Below are positions 51,478-63,500 of a stretch of 64,000 bases of DNA, piece after piece. The notes beneath the pieces are model-generated. The model worked only from the letters and a program-made list of their open reading frames with translations. It was not told where the DNA came from and did not search any database. Each line of letters starts with the position of its first letter. Position 1 is the first letter of the stretch. Origin of the DNA: Membranipora membranacea (Eukaryota; Bryozoa; Gymnolaemata; Cheilostomatida; Membraniporidae); contig OU612072.1 of assembly GCA_914767715.1 (NCBI GenBank), positions 18,042,001 through 18,106,000 of the forward strand, read 5' to 3'. The position numbers and the translations under genes were made by a program.

Positions 51478-52419
51478 ATGTCTTTCGTGAAGAACATGAG
51501 TGTCTGCGGTACAGGATCCAGCCTGGATATTGAGGATGTATGTCTGGACAAACCTACCGAACAGTTGTCCATCTTTATAGCTGTGATTGTACTCTTGACT
51601 AATGGAGTACACTTTAGCTGCCTCCTCCAGCTGCGTACTCAGAGAGTTACTGTATTCTACACGACTCTGCAAGCATCGGCCATACTGGACTTATGCACAC
51701 CTGTCTCACTTATTCTGCATACTACCTGCGGCGTGCGTCTCTTCACCGTCATTCAGCACCCCTCTCTCTGTATCCTTGTGACAATCGCCGGCTCTACTGT
51801 TTTATACTTGAAGAATCTTATCATAGTGTTTACTTTCGTTGAGCGCTGGCTGATATTGGCGCAACCGTTTCAGTACAGTAATAATATTTTTATTAAGCGA
51901 TACAATGTATGGATTTGCTTCGCTGCTATTTGCTCTTTTGTACTGAGTGTAACGACATATATGTTTCCTTATTTTTACGAATCTGAGGTTTGTTTTGACT
52001 CGGGATACGGAGCTTTAGGCGTACAATCAGATACATATTACATAGTTCTCTTTCCGCTTTTCGTTGTAAGTGTGGCTTTGATACTTTTTTCTCTACTATT
52101 TTTTCATGAATATCTGAAAATGCGTCGGCGTCACATCCTAACCGAGGAGGATACAATCACCCGTCACGCCTGTGAGTACGTCCTCGCCTCTACTATAGCT
52201 TACACAGTGTGGGCGTGTCTAGCTATACTCATCTTCATACTAGCTGAGGTCGGACAGAATCTCAAGCCGTGGGTACTTATAATTATACCAGTACACGGTA
52301 TGTGGAACATCATCGCTCTGTATATATGGCTTAAGTCCTACCGAGATAAAATTAAAAACCTATTGAAGAAATGTCTACAAAGAGGTGCAGTCTTAAATAG
52401 AGTCCATCCGACAATATAG
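51478..52419 (+). CDS. Rhodopsin-like G protein-coupled receptor, intronless, orphan
   Basis: A 313-residue protein with seven hydrophobic helices at about 30-51, 59-80, 97-120, 143-165, 186-210, 231-257 and 263-284. Family-like features: N-glycosylation site N6; TN in helix 1; LDLC in helix 2 (the D2.50 position); C98 at the top of helix 3, which can pair with C172 in the second extracellular loop; ERW (122-124) in place of DRY; basic KMRRRH at the start of loop 3; W245 with C247 in helix 6; PVHGMWNIIALYIW in helix 7, a diverged NPxxY; and an amphipathic helix 8 (SYRDKIKNLLKKCLQ). It is expected in the plasma membrane and coupled to G proteins. The ligand cannot be told. A single exon suggests either an intronless family or retroposition. 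The start is the first ATG. Confidence 0.85.
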   Translation: MSFVKNMSVCGTGSSLDIEDVCLDKPTEQLSIFIAVIVLLTNGVHFSCLLQLRTQRVTVFYTTLQASAILDLCTPVSLILHTTCGVRLFTVIQHPSLCILVTIAGSTVLYLKNLIIVFTFVERWLILAQPFQYSNNIFIKRYNVWICFAAICSFVLSVTTYMFPYFYESEVCFDSGYGALGVQSDTYYIVLFPLFVVSVALILFSLLFFHEYLKMRRRHILTEEDTITRHACEYVLASTIAYTVWACLAILIFILAEVGQNLKPWVLIIIPVHGMWNIIALYIWLKSYRDKIKNLLKKCLQRGAVLNRVHPTI

Positions 52420-52559
52420 TCAATGGGTAAAAGTGAGTGTGGAGTGATGGGCCACACACAACATCAAAGAGAGACTATTAGCTCAAGAAAAGGGGAGGCA
52501 TGTCATTTGTTAATGAAGTTCGATACTTGAGTCTACCTCTTCCACACGATGGCCACTAC

Positions 52560-52680
52560 TAAAAGGTTGATTAAACAAAGATTGATTAAAAAGGTTGATT
52601 AAAGGTTGATTAAAAGGTTGATTAAAAAACTAATACTAATTCTTATACTAATACTAATACTAGTACTAATATAACTTTAG
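52560..52680. repeat. GGTTGATTAAA and ACTAATACT repeats
   Basis: Four to five imperfect copies of AAAGGTTGATTAAA are followed by five to six copies of TACTAATACTA. They lie about 140 bp after the receptor stop codon, probably in its 3' UTR. Confidence 0.8.
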
Positions 52681-52811
52681 CAAAAGTTTGATCATTTTGA
52701 GTCACATTTACTTATTGTGTTCAGCTTTTGGCTCTTGATAACTATTACAGGTGATAGCTGAGAACTGTCTAAATATACAGATTTAAATTTTATGGTGAAA
52801 ATAGTCCGGAA

Positions 52812-52817
52812 AATAAA
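52812..52817 (+). terminator. Candidate poly(A) signal for the receptor
   Basis: AATAAA, 393 bases after the stop, followed by a GT-rich stretch (GGTTTTTGGTGTTTTTTTG). Confidence 0.5.
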
Positions 52818-53604
52818 GCAAAACATTTCTGGTTTTTGGTGTTTTTTTGTCAGCAAGATTTAATCATATTTTTAAACTATTATCAAATGATAATTGCCAT
52901 CAAAGAAGAATGTCCATTTGCGTTGTGCATTCATGTTCATGTTGTGTACTGAATCCCTGGTCTACAAACTGGAGTTAAACTTAATCATGTTAAACAATAA
53001 TATGTTCTGCTTAGTGTGTTTTACCAAAGTCATCTCATAAGAAAGTTTTTGCACTCAGTGCCAAAAAGAAATATCATGATATAGGTCTGAATTCAGAATC
53101 AATTCTTGGTGGGTTCTAAAATAAAACATAATTCTCGCTTAACCTGACATTCATCTGCAACTTTTGTTTTATCTTCATGTGTACACAGGGAGAATAAGCT
53201 TGATGATCATGAAGAGTTGTCTACTTTGTTTATGGCGGTGGACAACTTTTTGTATGCCACCACCTGGATATCATTTTGCCCAGTGTGTTTCTCCCAAACT
53301 CACTGTGTGTTCATCGCAATAGGCTGGGTTTAATGGGCAAACATGTAGGAGGAAGAGCTGGTTAAAATGATCCAATCCTGAAGTGATTGAACAGCTATTG
53401 CATGTATGCTGAGGCAATGTTCACCATTATAGAAACTTAACCTCTTTTTGAGGTTAATAGTTACATTATAGCCATGAGCCTCGCTTGGATAGCTTGGCAA
53501 AATTTGCTATCTGTTGGGTATTAAACCATAATTGAATGACGAGCCGCACGATAGTATCACTCAAGCTGAGTGAGGGTTCTTATATTTCCATCCTGGTATC
53601 ACCG

Positions 53605-53680
53605 AGAACAAGCTTGTTCACTCTGAGTAGGCGGCTTGATGCCCGACTTTTGCAGTATAACTCTGCTAGCTAAGCTTGTC
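53605..53680. repeat. Diverged, shortened relative of foldback B
   Basis: It shares GATGCCCGACTTTTGCAGTA with the right arm of the element at 16915-17033 (GATACCCGACTTTTGCAATA). Its ends, GAACAAGCTTGTTC and AAGCTTGTCT, match the family's AACAAGTTTGT terminus. Most of the left arm is missing. Confidence 0.5.
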
Positions 53681-53868
53681 TGTAGCTGATATCTTCTCCT
53701 TCAAGATGCTTTCAGACTTGAAAACATTTGAGAGGTTGCTTTAAGGTAATAGCTTGTGAAGTTGCCTAGCCTGCATCAAACTAGAACCCAACATAACTGA
53801 GTTCAATTTTCATAAGCAAATAAAAGCAGCTGGTTTTCTTTGTTTGGTGAATGTACATATCACCACAA

Positions 53869-53874
53869 TTTATT
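53869..53874 (-). terminator. Possible poly(A) signal for the SOCS gene
   Basis: AATAAA on the minus strand, about 685 bases after the stop at 54558. Weakly supported; repeat E copy 3 would lie in the 3' UTR. Confidence 0.25.
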
Positions 53875-54099
53875 CAATGTCTCATATTATGAAATACAAA
53901 AATAAAGATAGTATCATATGAAGGAGATATTTTGGAATATCAGAAGTTAAATAATGGAATTCTCAAGACTGAAAAGGTAGGAGACCAGAAAACATTGGGA
54001 TTTAGTTTGACACAAAAGTTTGCAGATTTCAAGAAAGCAGCATTGCTTCGGTGGGAGGGGATGATGTGAGAAAGCTAAGACATACAGTATTAAGGAATT

Positions 54100-54310
54100 T
54101 CCCACTGATCACCTGATATACTATTGCATGTATACCTCTGACCGATAGAGAGTGAATTAGTTCACTTAGCATGAGTACCATCACAAGGAATTTGGTGTGA
54201 CGACCCAAGTTCAATTTCATTAATTAGGGGCGGGAACAGGTTGGGTACTCAAATTGACTCTAACGTACAGAGACACGCAAGATAATAGTGTAGTCTCTAC
54301 GTCAGTGTTC
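54100..54310. repeat. Dispersed repeat E, copy 3
   Basis: It aligns with 14140-14350 through TACTATTGCATGTATAC, GAGAGTGAATTAGTTCACTT, GCATGAGTACCATCAC, AGGGGCGGG and GACTCTAACGTACAGAGA. It lies just downstream of the SOCS stop codon. Confidence 0.7.
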
Positions 54311-54557
54311 AGGAATACAGGACTGGATAGGGGGTTTTTCAATACATGGGCCTTGTGGAGATAAATTAAAAGAAAGAAGTTGGAAAAAAAATTCAGTTCA
54401 TTATTATGTTGAGAGAATATCACAAAAATTTGGTGGTGGTCGGCAGGCAGTCAAAATTCTCACCCCTTATGAATACCACATTTTTACAAACTACTTCCAT
54501 GAGAAAACTGTTTCAACACAATACAAGATAAAAAAGGGCCTGAGGTTAGACTAAGTC

Positions 54558-57500
54558 TCAGCTATAGTGACCGCCTCTTACTGTTTGTAATTCTCTGCTG
54601 CTGTTTTTATTACTAGAGTGGGTTCTCACTCTAATCTTTTGTTTATAGTGGTAATATCTGCAGTACTCCTGTAGATGTTTAGGTAAGTTAAGATTATCGA
54701 TGGCGTCATATGATATATTGTCACAAACCACAGCTCTGTAAAATAGTACAACAGCATTCTTTATAAACATCGTACATAGTCTCAAAATGGATTTTTGTAA
54801 AGTTTTACTAAAGAGAGAAAAACACGGCCATACCACCAAAGTACTGCGCCTCAGTTTATTGATCTCACATTGGCCTACACCCTGAGGGATGACAGATAAG
54901 GACAGCACATTCTACATATAATCACAGAGTGTCCCTCATTATAGGTTACCTGTGACCATATGTGATGCTGTGACCATATGTGGGATGTGCTGTGAGACAG
55001 TGTAAATTCACAGAGTTAGGATATATCCTTACTCTGTGATACAATTATGTGCATGCTACTGCCTGTCTGCTCTAGTATCATCTAATTAGCAATCACCTCG
55101 ATGAACAAATGTGACTATAAGTATCATGCACTGTGATTACTATGAGAGCAAGTTTTTAAGAACACAAACTACCTACAACAAGAGACAACTCCAGACACAA
55201 CCCCATTATGAATAGATTTTGACGATTATTAGAAAGAAATGAAATCACAGACACATACACTGTTGAAGCGAGATGTGTTATGTCCTCAATGTCACAATAA
55301 GTCTAGCCGACCTTCTCCAAGGGCCAACACATCACCCCGACTACTTTTGAACATTAATCATAGATGAATCAAGGTAGAGCTATATGTATGCTTCCTTACT
55401 TGTGATCACTTATCAACTAACTTACAACGCAATGCAAAGTGAAAAGGTCAACCAACAACAAACACCTAGTTGAGCATTAGATCAAGATTCATCCAGTTTG
55501 TCAGCGTTTGGGTTTGCTCCCCTTCCACTGATAAACCCCGGGTATTTTTCCTGCAGCTGATCAGGGGGGGGGGGGGAACAATTCAACTGGTTCACACCTT
55601 GGTTTAGTTGACTCCTCGGTTGAACACGTGCAGGTAGTTTTAAATTTTAATGTTGTCTCATTTGGCATCACAAAACTTGATTAGTTTTAGTAAAGCTCTA
55701 CTTCTAATTGCTGACTCACCTGGCGACATGAAGTAGACTGAATGTATGAGGTCGGTTCAGAGGTCGAGTCAGCATGGGCTCAAAAAACATACAGGTCTGC
55801 GGGTCCTTGTAATGTTCTGAAATAAGGAGAATCATAATTGTCATTCATCGCACTCATTACATCGTCTGACTTACCGGGACAGTGCAATTCTGAATCAGTA
55901 GGCCTTATTGGCCGTTGCGTATATGATATACATTTTAACTATAGCCCTAGAGTTTACTTATGTCAAAGTGCTCAACCAGTGACTCTGAGTTTGTAGCGGT
56001 ATTCCATCCCACATAGATTGAGAATAGAATCCCACTACAAGCTACCCAGGCTATGTTTAAGGATTTAGACATAGCCTTTCATTATTTACAGTCTCGGCCA
56101 AGGTAAGTTGTTCAATTTAGATAAACTAAGGGCTGAAGGATTGAATAATGGAGTGTTTGTATGCATTTGGCTGTGCTATAATATAGAGTTGTCTCCCATG
56201 TTGAATGACATCCCGGAGATAGATAACTCCTAATTTGATGCAGTGCCGATTCGAGCCAGATAGAAAATAATTGAGTCAAGCTAAAGCTGAACACTGACAA
56301 CTCAGACTACAAATTATGTTGCACTTTGAGGTGGGAGTAGTATGAACAGGCCAAAAGGTGGATATCATCAAATGTTGAGCTGTTTTAGCTAATTGCCAAG
56401 CATAAATGCTAAGCTTTGGATGATACTTCTGACAGGCAATTCATACTAGCCAGGTCTGTTCGAATATGGATCACAAATACAAGAGGTCTGTGTGCTTGTA
56501 CGCAGAATAAAGATCCCCCCCTCTTCCTTTTCGCAGAAAAGCGTGGCCAGCAACGGCGGGCAAAGATATCTACACCACACATACTCAATCTCGCAGCAAA
56601 CCTAATGTTTGTGACAAAATAAACCAGCCAACCAACAAACCACCTGTGCTAAAAGAGGCCGTTTAATTGGGTTATCTGGTGCTCTCCCCAAACTGAGATA
56701 TTAGGCCTTGGTCAGTTTATTTCATTTATTTATTTTGTGTTACAAAGAGCGTGGACCATGTCAATGGTATCTTGGAGCTTTTATAATTCAAATAGGGGTT
56801 GGAGATTTCGCCAACTATGAATTTAGAGGTGATCTGCACTCCATGTATTGTGCGGTCACGCTGTCCCAAGTGATTTACTAACCTATGAGAGCAGTCACTG
56901 ACTCAGCCTTATAAACTCCACTGTCATGAGCATCAAACGAGAACTTATGACTCCACTGCTCCACACGGGCGTGTAACGAACGCCCGTAACGACGGAAACT
57001 TACTGAGAATATGAAATCATCCTACAAAAATATCAAGATACCAAATTACATTCTGCGTTATTAGTCCAAACATTGAGAGAAAATAATATGAAGAAAAAAA
57101 TCCAAGCCTGACACTAAATGGTCAGAAGTCACAATATAAGTTTGTTAGACAGCCATCAAACAGTAGACAGTGGGATTGCTGCTGGTGACACATACACTAT
57201 TAGGATAGACAGCTGACATTAGTAAGATAAACAAGAGTGATTTATCTATCCATATATCACACACAGGCTGTGCTGACTCTGAGTGCACAAGGGTCATTGT
57301 CAGCGCATCGAAGATGGCCAGTATAAACAACTGCAAGTTTCCATATGGAAATTGTTGTAAGGCCATTTATTTTCATCGACTTCATAAGAAGACTTAAGGC
57401 TGGTTCACATTGTCCAAGATAGTGTTGGGATGGCATCTGGGTTTGCTGTCTGGGACAATGTGAACCAGGCTTGAAGCCCAGCCAGTTACAACCATAAACA

Positions 57501-60500
57501 TATAAACTTACTGTGCTTATATGTTTATGGTTACAACATAGTGACAGGTCTTGTCTCAGCTAAAGCGATTATTCTTCAAATGGTTATCATCAAAATATTA
57601 TTTTTGGTGCTATCCTTGCAATAATAATTGACATGATTGGTATTTAATCGCGTCAAATGTCAAGGTTATTTCCTCTAACTTTCATCAATCTGACACAGTA
57701 TCATTGCCTGTATTCCTCTCCATTTCCGCCCATGGTAACAAATGCTAGATATGATAATGAACCAGTTGGCACATTTGACTAAATATCGTAAGCTTTTTTT
57801 GAGTCTCATGAAGTTTCCTATATCCCTATTCATTTAGCCTTATCTCAAATACCTCATTGAAATAACTAAATATATTCATTGGCTTTCATAAGAGTGCAAA
57901 AAATCTGACCAGCATATGATTCATAGTTCTTGTTTTCCCTCTTCAGATTGCATATAACTTTTTGTAATTGTTCGGTCAAGCAGAGTTTAGTAAGGCACAG
58001 GTCAGGACTTGAGAGTGACTTGACTTTTCAGCCGAGTCGCTCCTCAATTTCCGAATTATACATGTCGCATCAAAGTTTCTGTGCAGGTCACAGCACTTGA
58101 ATTTTTAATACCTAAATTATGATATCCTAAACTTATATAATACAAAGCTTGTGTTTTGTAAAAAAAACTTTGATAACATACATCTTCCAAAACATCAATA
58201 TGGTATATAACTTAAATAAGTATAAAATTATGATGTAAACCATAATATGATATACAACACTAACTTATGCTATTCAGAATAAATTACTTATATAATATCA
58301 TAATATATAAGATCATATAATAGGAGTAGGAGGTAGCTCAGTTGGTTAGAGCGCCTGCCCTCTAATGCATAATGCAGACTTGCGATTTTAACCCACATTT
58401 TTTAAAATAAAAAACATAACTTACATAATAATATTCATCAATGAGCTTATGTAGTTTATAATAAATAATATTTAAATGAGTACATTATAGAATTCATATA
58501 TTCACACCACTTACCTGCGAGCTATCTCGTAGTAGGAATGTCCCCTCTGGTTTATCGTCTAACAAAGCCTCCGCCTCGTATCTGTCCATAATGCCCCAGT
58601 AAAACCCACAGTTAGTAATACTAGCTAGTCCTGGTACCAGATAGTGCAGGTAATCTACTGTGGTGTGTGCTCGTATCTGCAGCACTGAACTGATATCAGC
58701 AAAATCTCCGTCTTCTGTAACTATAGACAAGAAATTTGTGATAAAACACAACCGGGGGAGGTAAATCCTAATACATTAATTCCAAACGCTAATAGAACAA
58801 TATTCTACCAGCGATTGTAGTGCTAGATTAAGGCTGCTACATTGACTCTCTCTGAAGTATAGTATAGTATATTATAGTACATTATAGTACAGTATAGTAT
58901 AGTATAGTATATTATAGTACAGTATAGTATAGTATAGTATATTATAGTACATTATAGTGCAGTGTAATGTAGTGTAGTGCAGTTCAGTGCATTGCAGTGC
59001 ATTGCAGTGCATTGTAGTGCATTGTAGTGCATTGTAGTGCAGTGCAGTACAGTATAGTACAGTATAGTTCAGTATATTATAGTACATTATAGTACAGTAT
59101 AGTATATTATAGTATATTATAGTACATTATAGTACAGTATAGTATAGTATAGTATATTATAGTACATTATAGTACAGTATAGTATAGTATATTATATTAC
59201 AGTACAGTACATTACAGTACAGTATAGTATAGTATAGTACATTATAGTACATTATTAGTACATTATAGTACATTATAGTACAGTATAGTACAGTATAGTA
59301 CAGTATAGTACAGTATAGTACAGTATAGTACAGTACAGTACAGTATAGTATAGTGTAGTACATTATAGTATAGTATAGTATATTGTAGTACATTATAGTA
59401 TAGTATAGTATAATATAGTATAGTATATTATAGTATAGTACAGTACAGTACATTACAGTACAGTACAGTATGTTATAATATACTATACACTGTGGTTATG
59501 AAGCAGCCCGGAGTCTTTATAGGGTCAGTGTCAACTCAGTGATTCTCTCCTTCCAGCCAAACATCATAATGTAAGTAAAGTAGCCCAACTGATTTTAAAT
59601 TATCTAGTTCTCAACACAATCAAATATATGAACTACTGGTGGGGCTCCAAAGTCAGAGTTTTCACAACCTTAGAGGTGCAGATAGGGAGCCAAACATTTT
59701 GTAAGCGTGACGATTTCAATAAGAGGGGTCATCATTTAGGCCCACCATTTTACAGCACAAGCAAAGAACATCACAGATAATGCAATCGTTTGGCGAATTT
59801 TTGATATTAATGCATTACGAGACATCATGGAGTATATCATCATCAGTGTGATTTCCGTGCTACATTTTTTTATACAACACAAGGAAAAGTATAACAATGG
59901 AATTCTACTATCCTACAATAATATGACAGATGGAGCAATGAACTCCCTGTGTTAGTTCATTGGATGGAGTTACAGACTAAATAATTAGATTGCTTTTCGA
60001 AGGATCGGCATGATATAAAATTTGCATTTGCATTTATATTTTTTATAGCCCTATTATACAGTGAGACTGTCAACAAACCCTATATTATATTCACAGATGC
60101 ACCAAGACCTAGCTTTATATCTTTATTGTAATTAATAAGGTGATCATAATTAACATCACACATGTCGTACAGTCTTATAAATAAATTAAACAAGTGCGCA
60201 GGAAAGACACGCATAGCCTCAGCTCTTTGTATAATATTCCATTTATATGTAGTTATTGTAAATCACAGGGAAATAATTAAAATGGACAGCAGGCTAAGGC
60301 ATAATCTACACACACTGCACTGTCACTTAATATTGAGTTATTGGTGGTTGTCACAATTACAACATTGACTGATAGTCCGATGATATCGAGTTTCTAGCCC
60401 ACTCACCTTGTTGGGGAGGAGAGGCGCGGCCCATATTCATGACAGGAATAATCTGATGATTGTTGCCTGCTCCCGGTTGTACTGGGTTAGGGAGTGCAGG

Positions 60501-63500
60501 GATCTGCTCCACATGGCCTGGAAAAAACCAAAGTGTTGTCAAAAGAATCGAAATAAATGGGCCTGGTATCATTATTAATTGCATAATAATAATAGTGTAG
60601 CCTAATACATGTAAATATAAAGTCAGAAACAGTTCCTACAAGTATTATCACCATATCCATATTTTGAATGTAGTCTAATACAACCTCCCACCCCAAAACT
60701 TTGTCTCCGAATAACAAAAAGTACCAGGGGAAGGTAGAAATAATCCTTACCAATCAGCTGTTGCAAAATAAGTTTGGTCATGGTTTCAATCCAATTTTTG
60801 TGGGACCAGAAGTTACACAGTAGCCTATGTGAGGAGCGATACTGGATAAATGATCATAGTCTCATCCAATATACCTGCATGTGGAGTTTTCCCACTCCAG
60901 ATGCTGTTAGCTTACAAATAGATCAGGGTTGACTCAAAATACAAGATATTTAGATCAATTTTGATCCAACTGAGGACAAGGCCATACTGAGAACCGACAT
61001 GTTTCATTTCACAAGCGTGTTGGATTTGCGCCCCATACTAGTGAGCAGTCACCTCAAAGGAATAAGAATTCGACTGACTCAACTACAGCACGAGATGCTT
61101 TTCGTTATCAGTCAGTCACTCATGTAACTGATGAACAAGGAAATATTCAAACAAGGAAGCTTTTCCTCTATCTGAGATGTCAATGTACCGTTTTGTGGTT
61201 GTTAAAAAATCACCACAACAAAACACTGACTTAGTGTGGTAACTTTGTCTAGATTTTTTATTGGTATTCTCAAGCACTTTGTGCATGTGCTCCAATCCAT
61301 TCATATTGGTTACTTTGCACCGTAGCGTTTGATTGATCAAAATGTGCTTGAGTTCTCTCACTGAAAAGTCACCCCACCGCACTGGATAAAAGTTAGGTTA
61401 TATAAGCAAAACGTAGTTGGGTCATCTGGGCCAGTTTGTGGCACTGTCGCTACGGTGCAGAGAGATTTGTATCACAGAGTCTATCTGCAAACAGTGTGCT
61501 TCCCAAGGCCACATCTAGTGCTAGCGTGGGGCGTCATATCGCAGGGATATAGAAGGTTCAGCGCAACTGACAGATCAACCCTGCGTTGTACCTATATTGG
61601 CGCTATCAAAGGGTATGCTACAACATACACTCCTTAGCAATGTAAAGCTGAAATCCCTTCAATAGATGAGACAGTATTTTGATAACCTGACGATGGCTAT
61701 GGTAAGCTAGGGAGGGCTTGGTGAATGGGTCATATTCCAAGGGAGGTTTGTGAGGAGTCAGAATAGACTACATCTGGCAACACACCAAAATTTAGATTCA
61801 CAAAACGAAGCCCATACTAGACCAAGTCTTTAACTCCCTAGTCAATTACTATATACATGTTGAAATCTAATCCCACGATATTAAATTACCACAATGATTG
61901 GATTAAAATTGTGATAAAATCTTTAATGTCACTCTTTAAATATATTTGTAGCAGAGGGGAGGTTATCAACTCACCCCATGTTGGTATCACTCCAGTGGCA
62001 GGAGCTAAGGCTTGATTTTCTAAATAAAAAAATAAGGTGGTTATTATAAAATCTGTGAGTGACCCAGGGTTCCACAGCTTGTAACAATTTTGAGCAACTT
62101 CTCATTTATATATAACTTAATATAAAGATGAAGAGGGTTTTAATTGCTTGGCGATCAATAAGATTTAACACTTGACATCAAATCATTGTGGCTGACATGC
62201 CTTGATGAGTGCTTTTTATATAATCATTTAGGGAAGGCATTAAGCAGAACCTATAAGCAGAGAGATTTCACCAGGGTGGATATTCTCTTCAACTATTTAT
62301 GCAAGTTTTTGCAAAGGAATGAAGTTTCCCTAGTTCTGAAAATTTGGCAATTGTATGAAATTCAAAATTATCTAAAAAATTTTGGAGGTATGCAATATGA
62401 CAACTGCAAGGGTGTAAGATTAGTAATTTGATACATCTGACTCAACTAAGAGTTTATCATTGTGTCGCCAACTGTTGGCGACATTGTGTTAAAAGCCGGT
62501 TGCATTGTTAGTAGGTGTATAGAGAGGATAATTACCATTCAGATCATCATCAGAATTTCTGCGAGGTTTCACACTAAACTTCTTCTTGGTTGCTTTTATA
62601 AATGAGTCTATGGTCTGTTTGAAAGATGAGGATCTTCTTGAAGCTTCAACCTGAGTTGCGCTATCATTTGTTGACCCAGTTACATGATGACGCATGATTG
62701 GCTGATTCAGATCTATAGGCCTTGTGATTGGTTGAAGCTGTCTTTGCGGTGACCCTCCGTCTTCTCTAGCAGGTATATCAGATCTAAATTTGAAAAATCA
62801 CCAGTTCAAGGGTGTAAATTGTCACTGGTGTGTTGTATAATAACCCCCAAGCAGACTGTACTGGGGAGATTGGTTCAGCAAAAAAGGTTGATTAAAATCA
62901 GATGGTCATATCACTCACCACAATCCCAAAGCATGGGCGGCAAAACATTGACTGCCATGAAGGTGCAGCCGAAATTTCTGCGCCAGGTTGCTCTCTGTCT
63001 GCAGGCAGGTCAGAGCACACCTGAGGGCCAACCAAACCCCAGTTATTGATGGACTGCAGTGGGCCACCTCCTCCTATCTTATCTATTATTGAAGGGTCCC
63101 TCTTTGAACAAACTCAGTCAGCGTGGTTTGACAGCTTTTGGTTCAAACTTGATGTCATAGAATTGAGGGGTATTCAAGCCTTTGACTGACTGGCCTATGC
63201 TATTGCCCCTGACCACATCCAGGTATAGGTTTAGGAAATACTGAGCAGATAGGGAAGGGTAGGAGGTAGCTCAGCTGGATAGAGCGCCTGACCTCATACA
63301 CGTATGTGTTCGAGGTTCTGGGTTTGAGTCCTGCTGCAGTCTGACTACTCCTACCTGTATTCCTACCTGCTTACAAACTGAGAGCAACTTAGCGCTGAAC
63401 ATGCTGGCGGCGCCCTTGGGGCACCTCTATTTCGCAGTCCTTGGACAGAGAAGAAAACTTGCAATTTCAACCAACATCAGCAACTGTTTCATATGGCTAT

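Noticed and set aside
57485-57537. microRNA gene
   Set aside because: The stem is AT-rich, short and shared with another palindrome. Without small-RNA reads it is better called a repeat.
58872-59453. YTIL/YNVL-repeat proteins on the minus strand
   Set aside because: These are translations of the pentanucleotide microsatellite.
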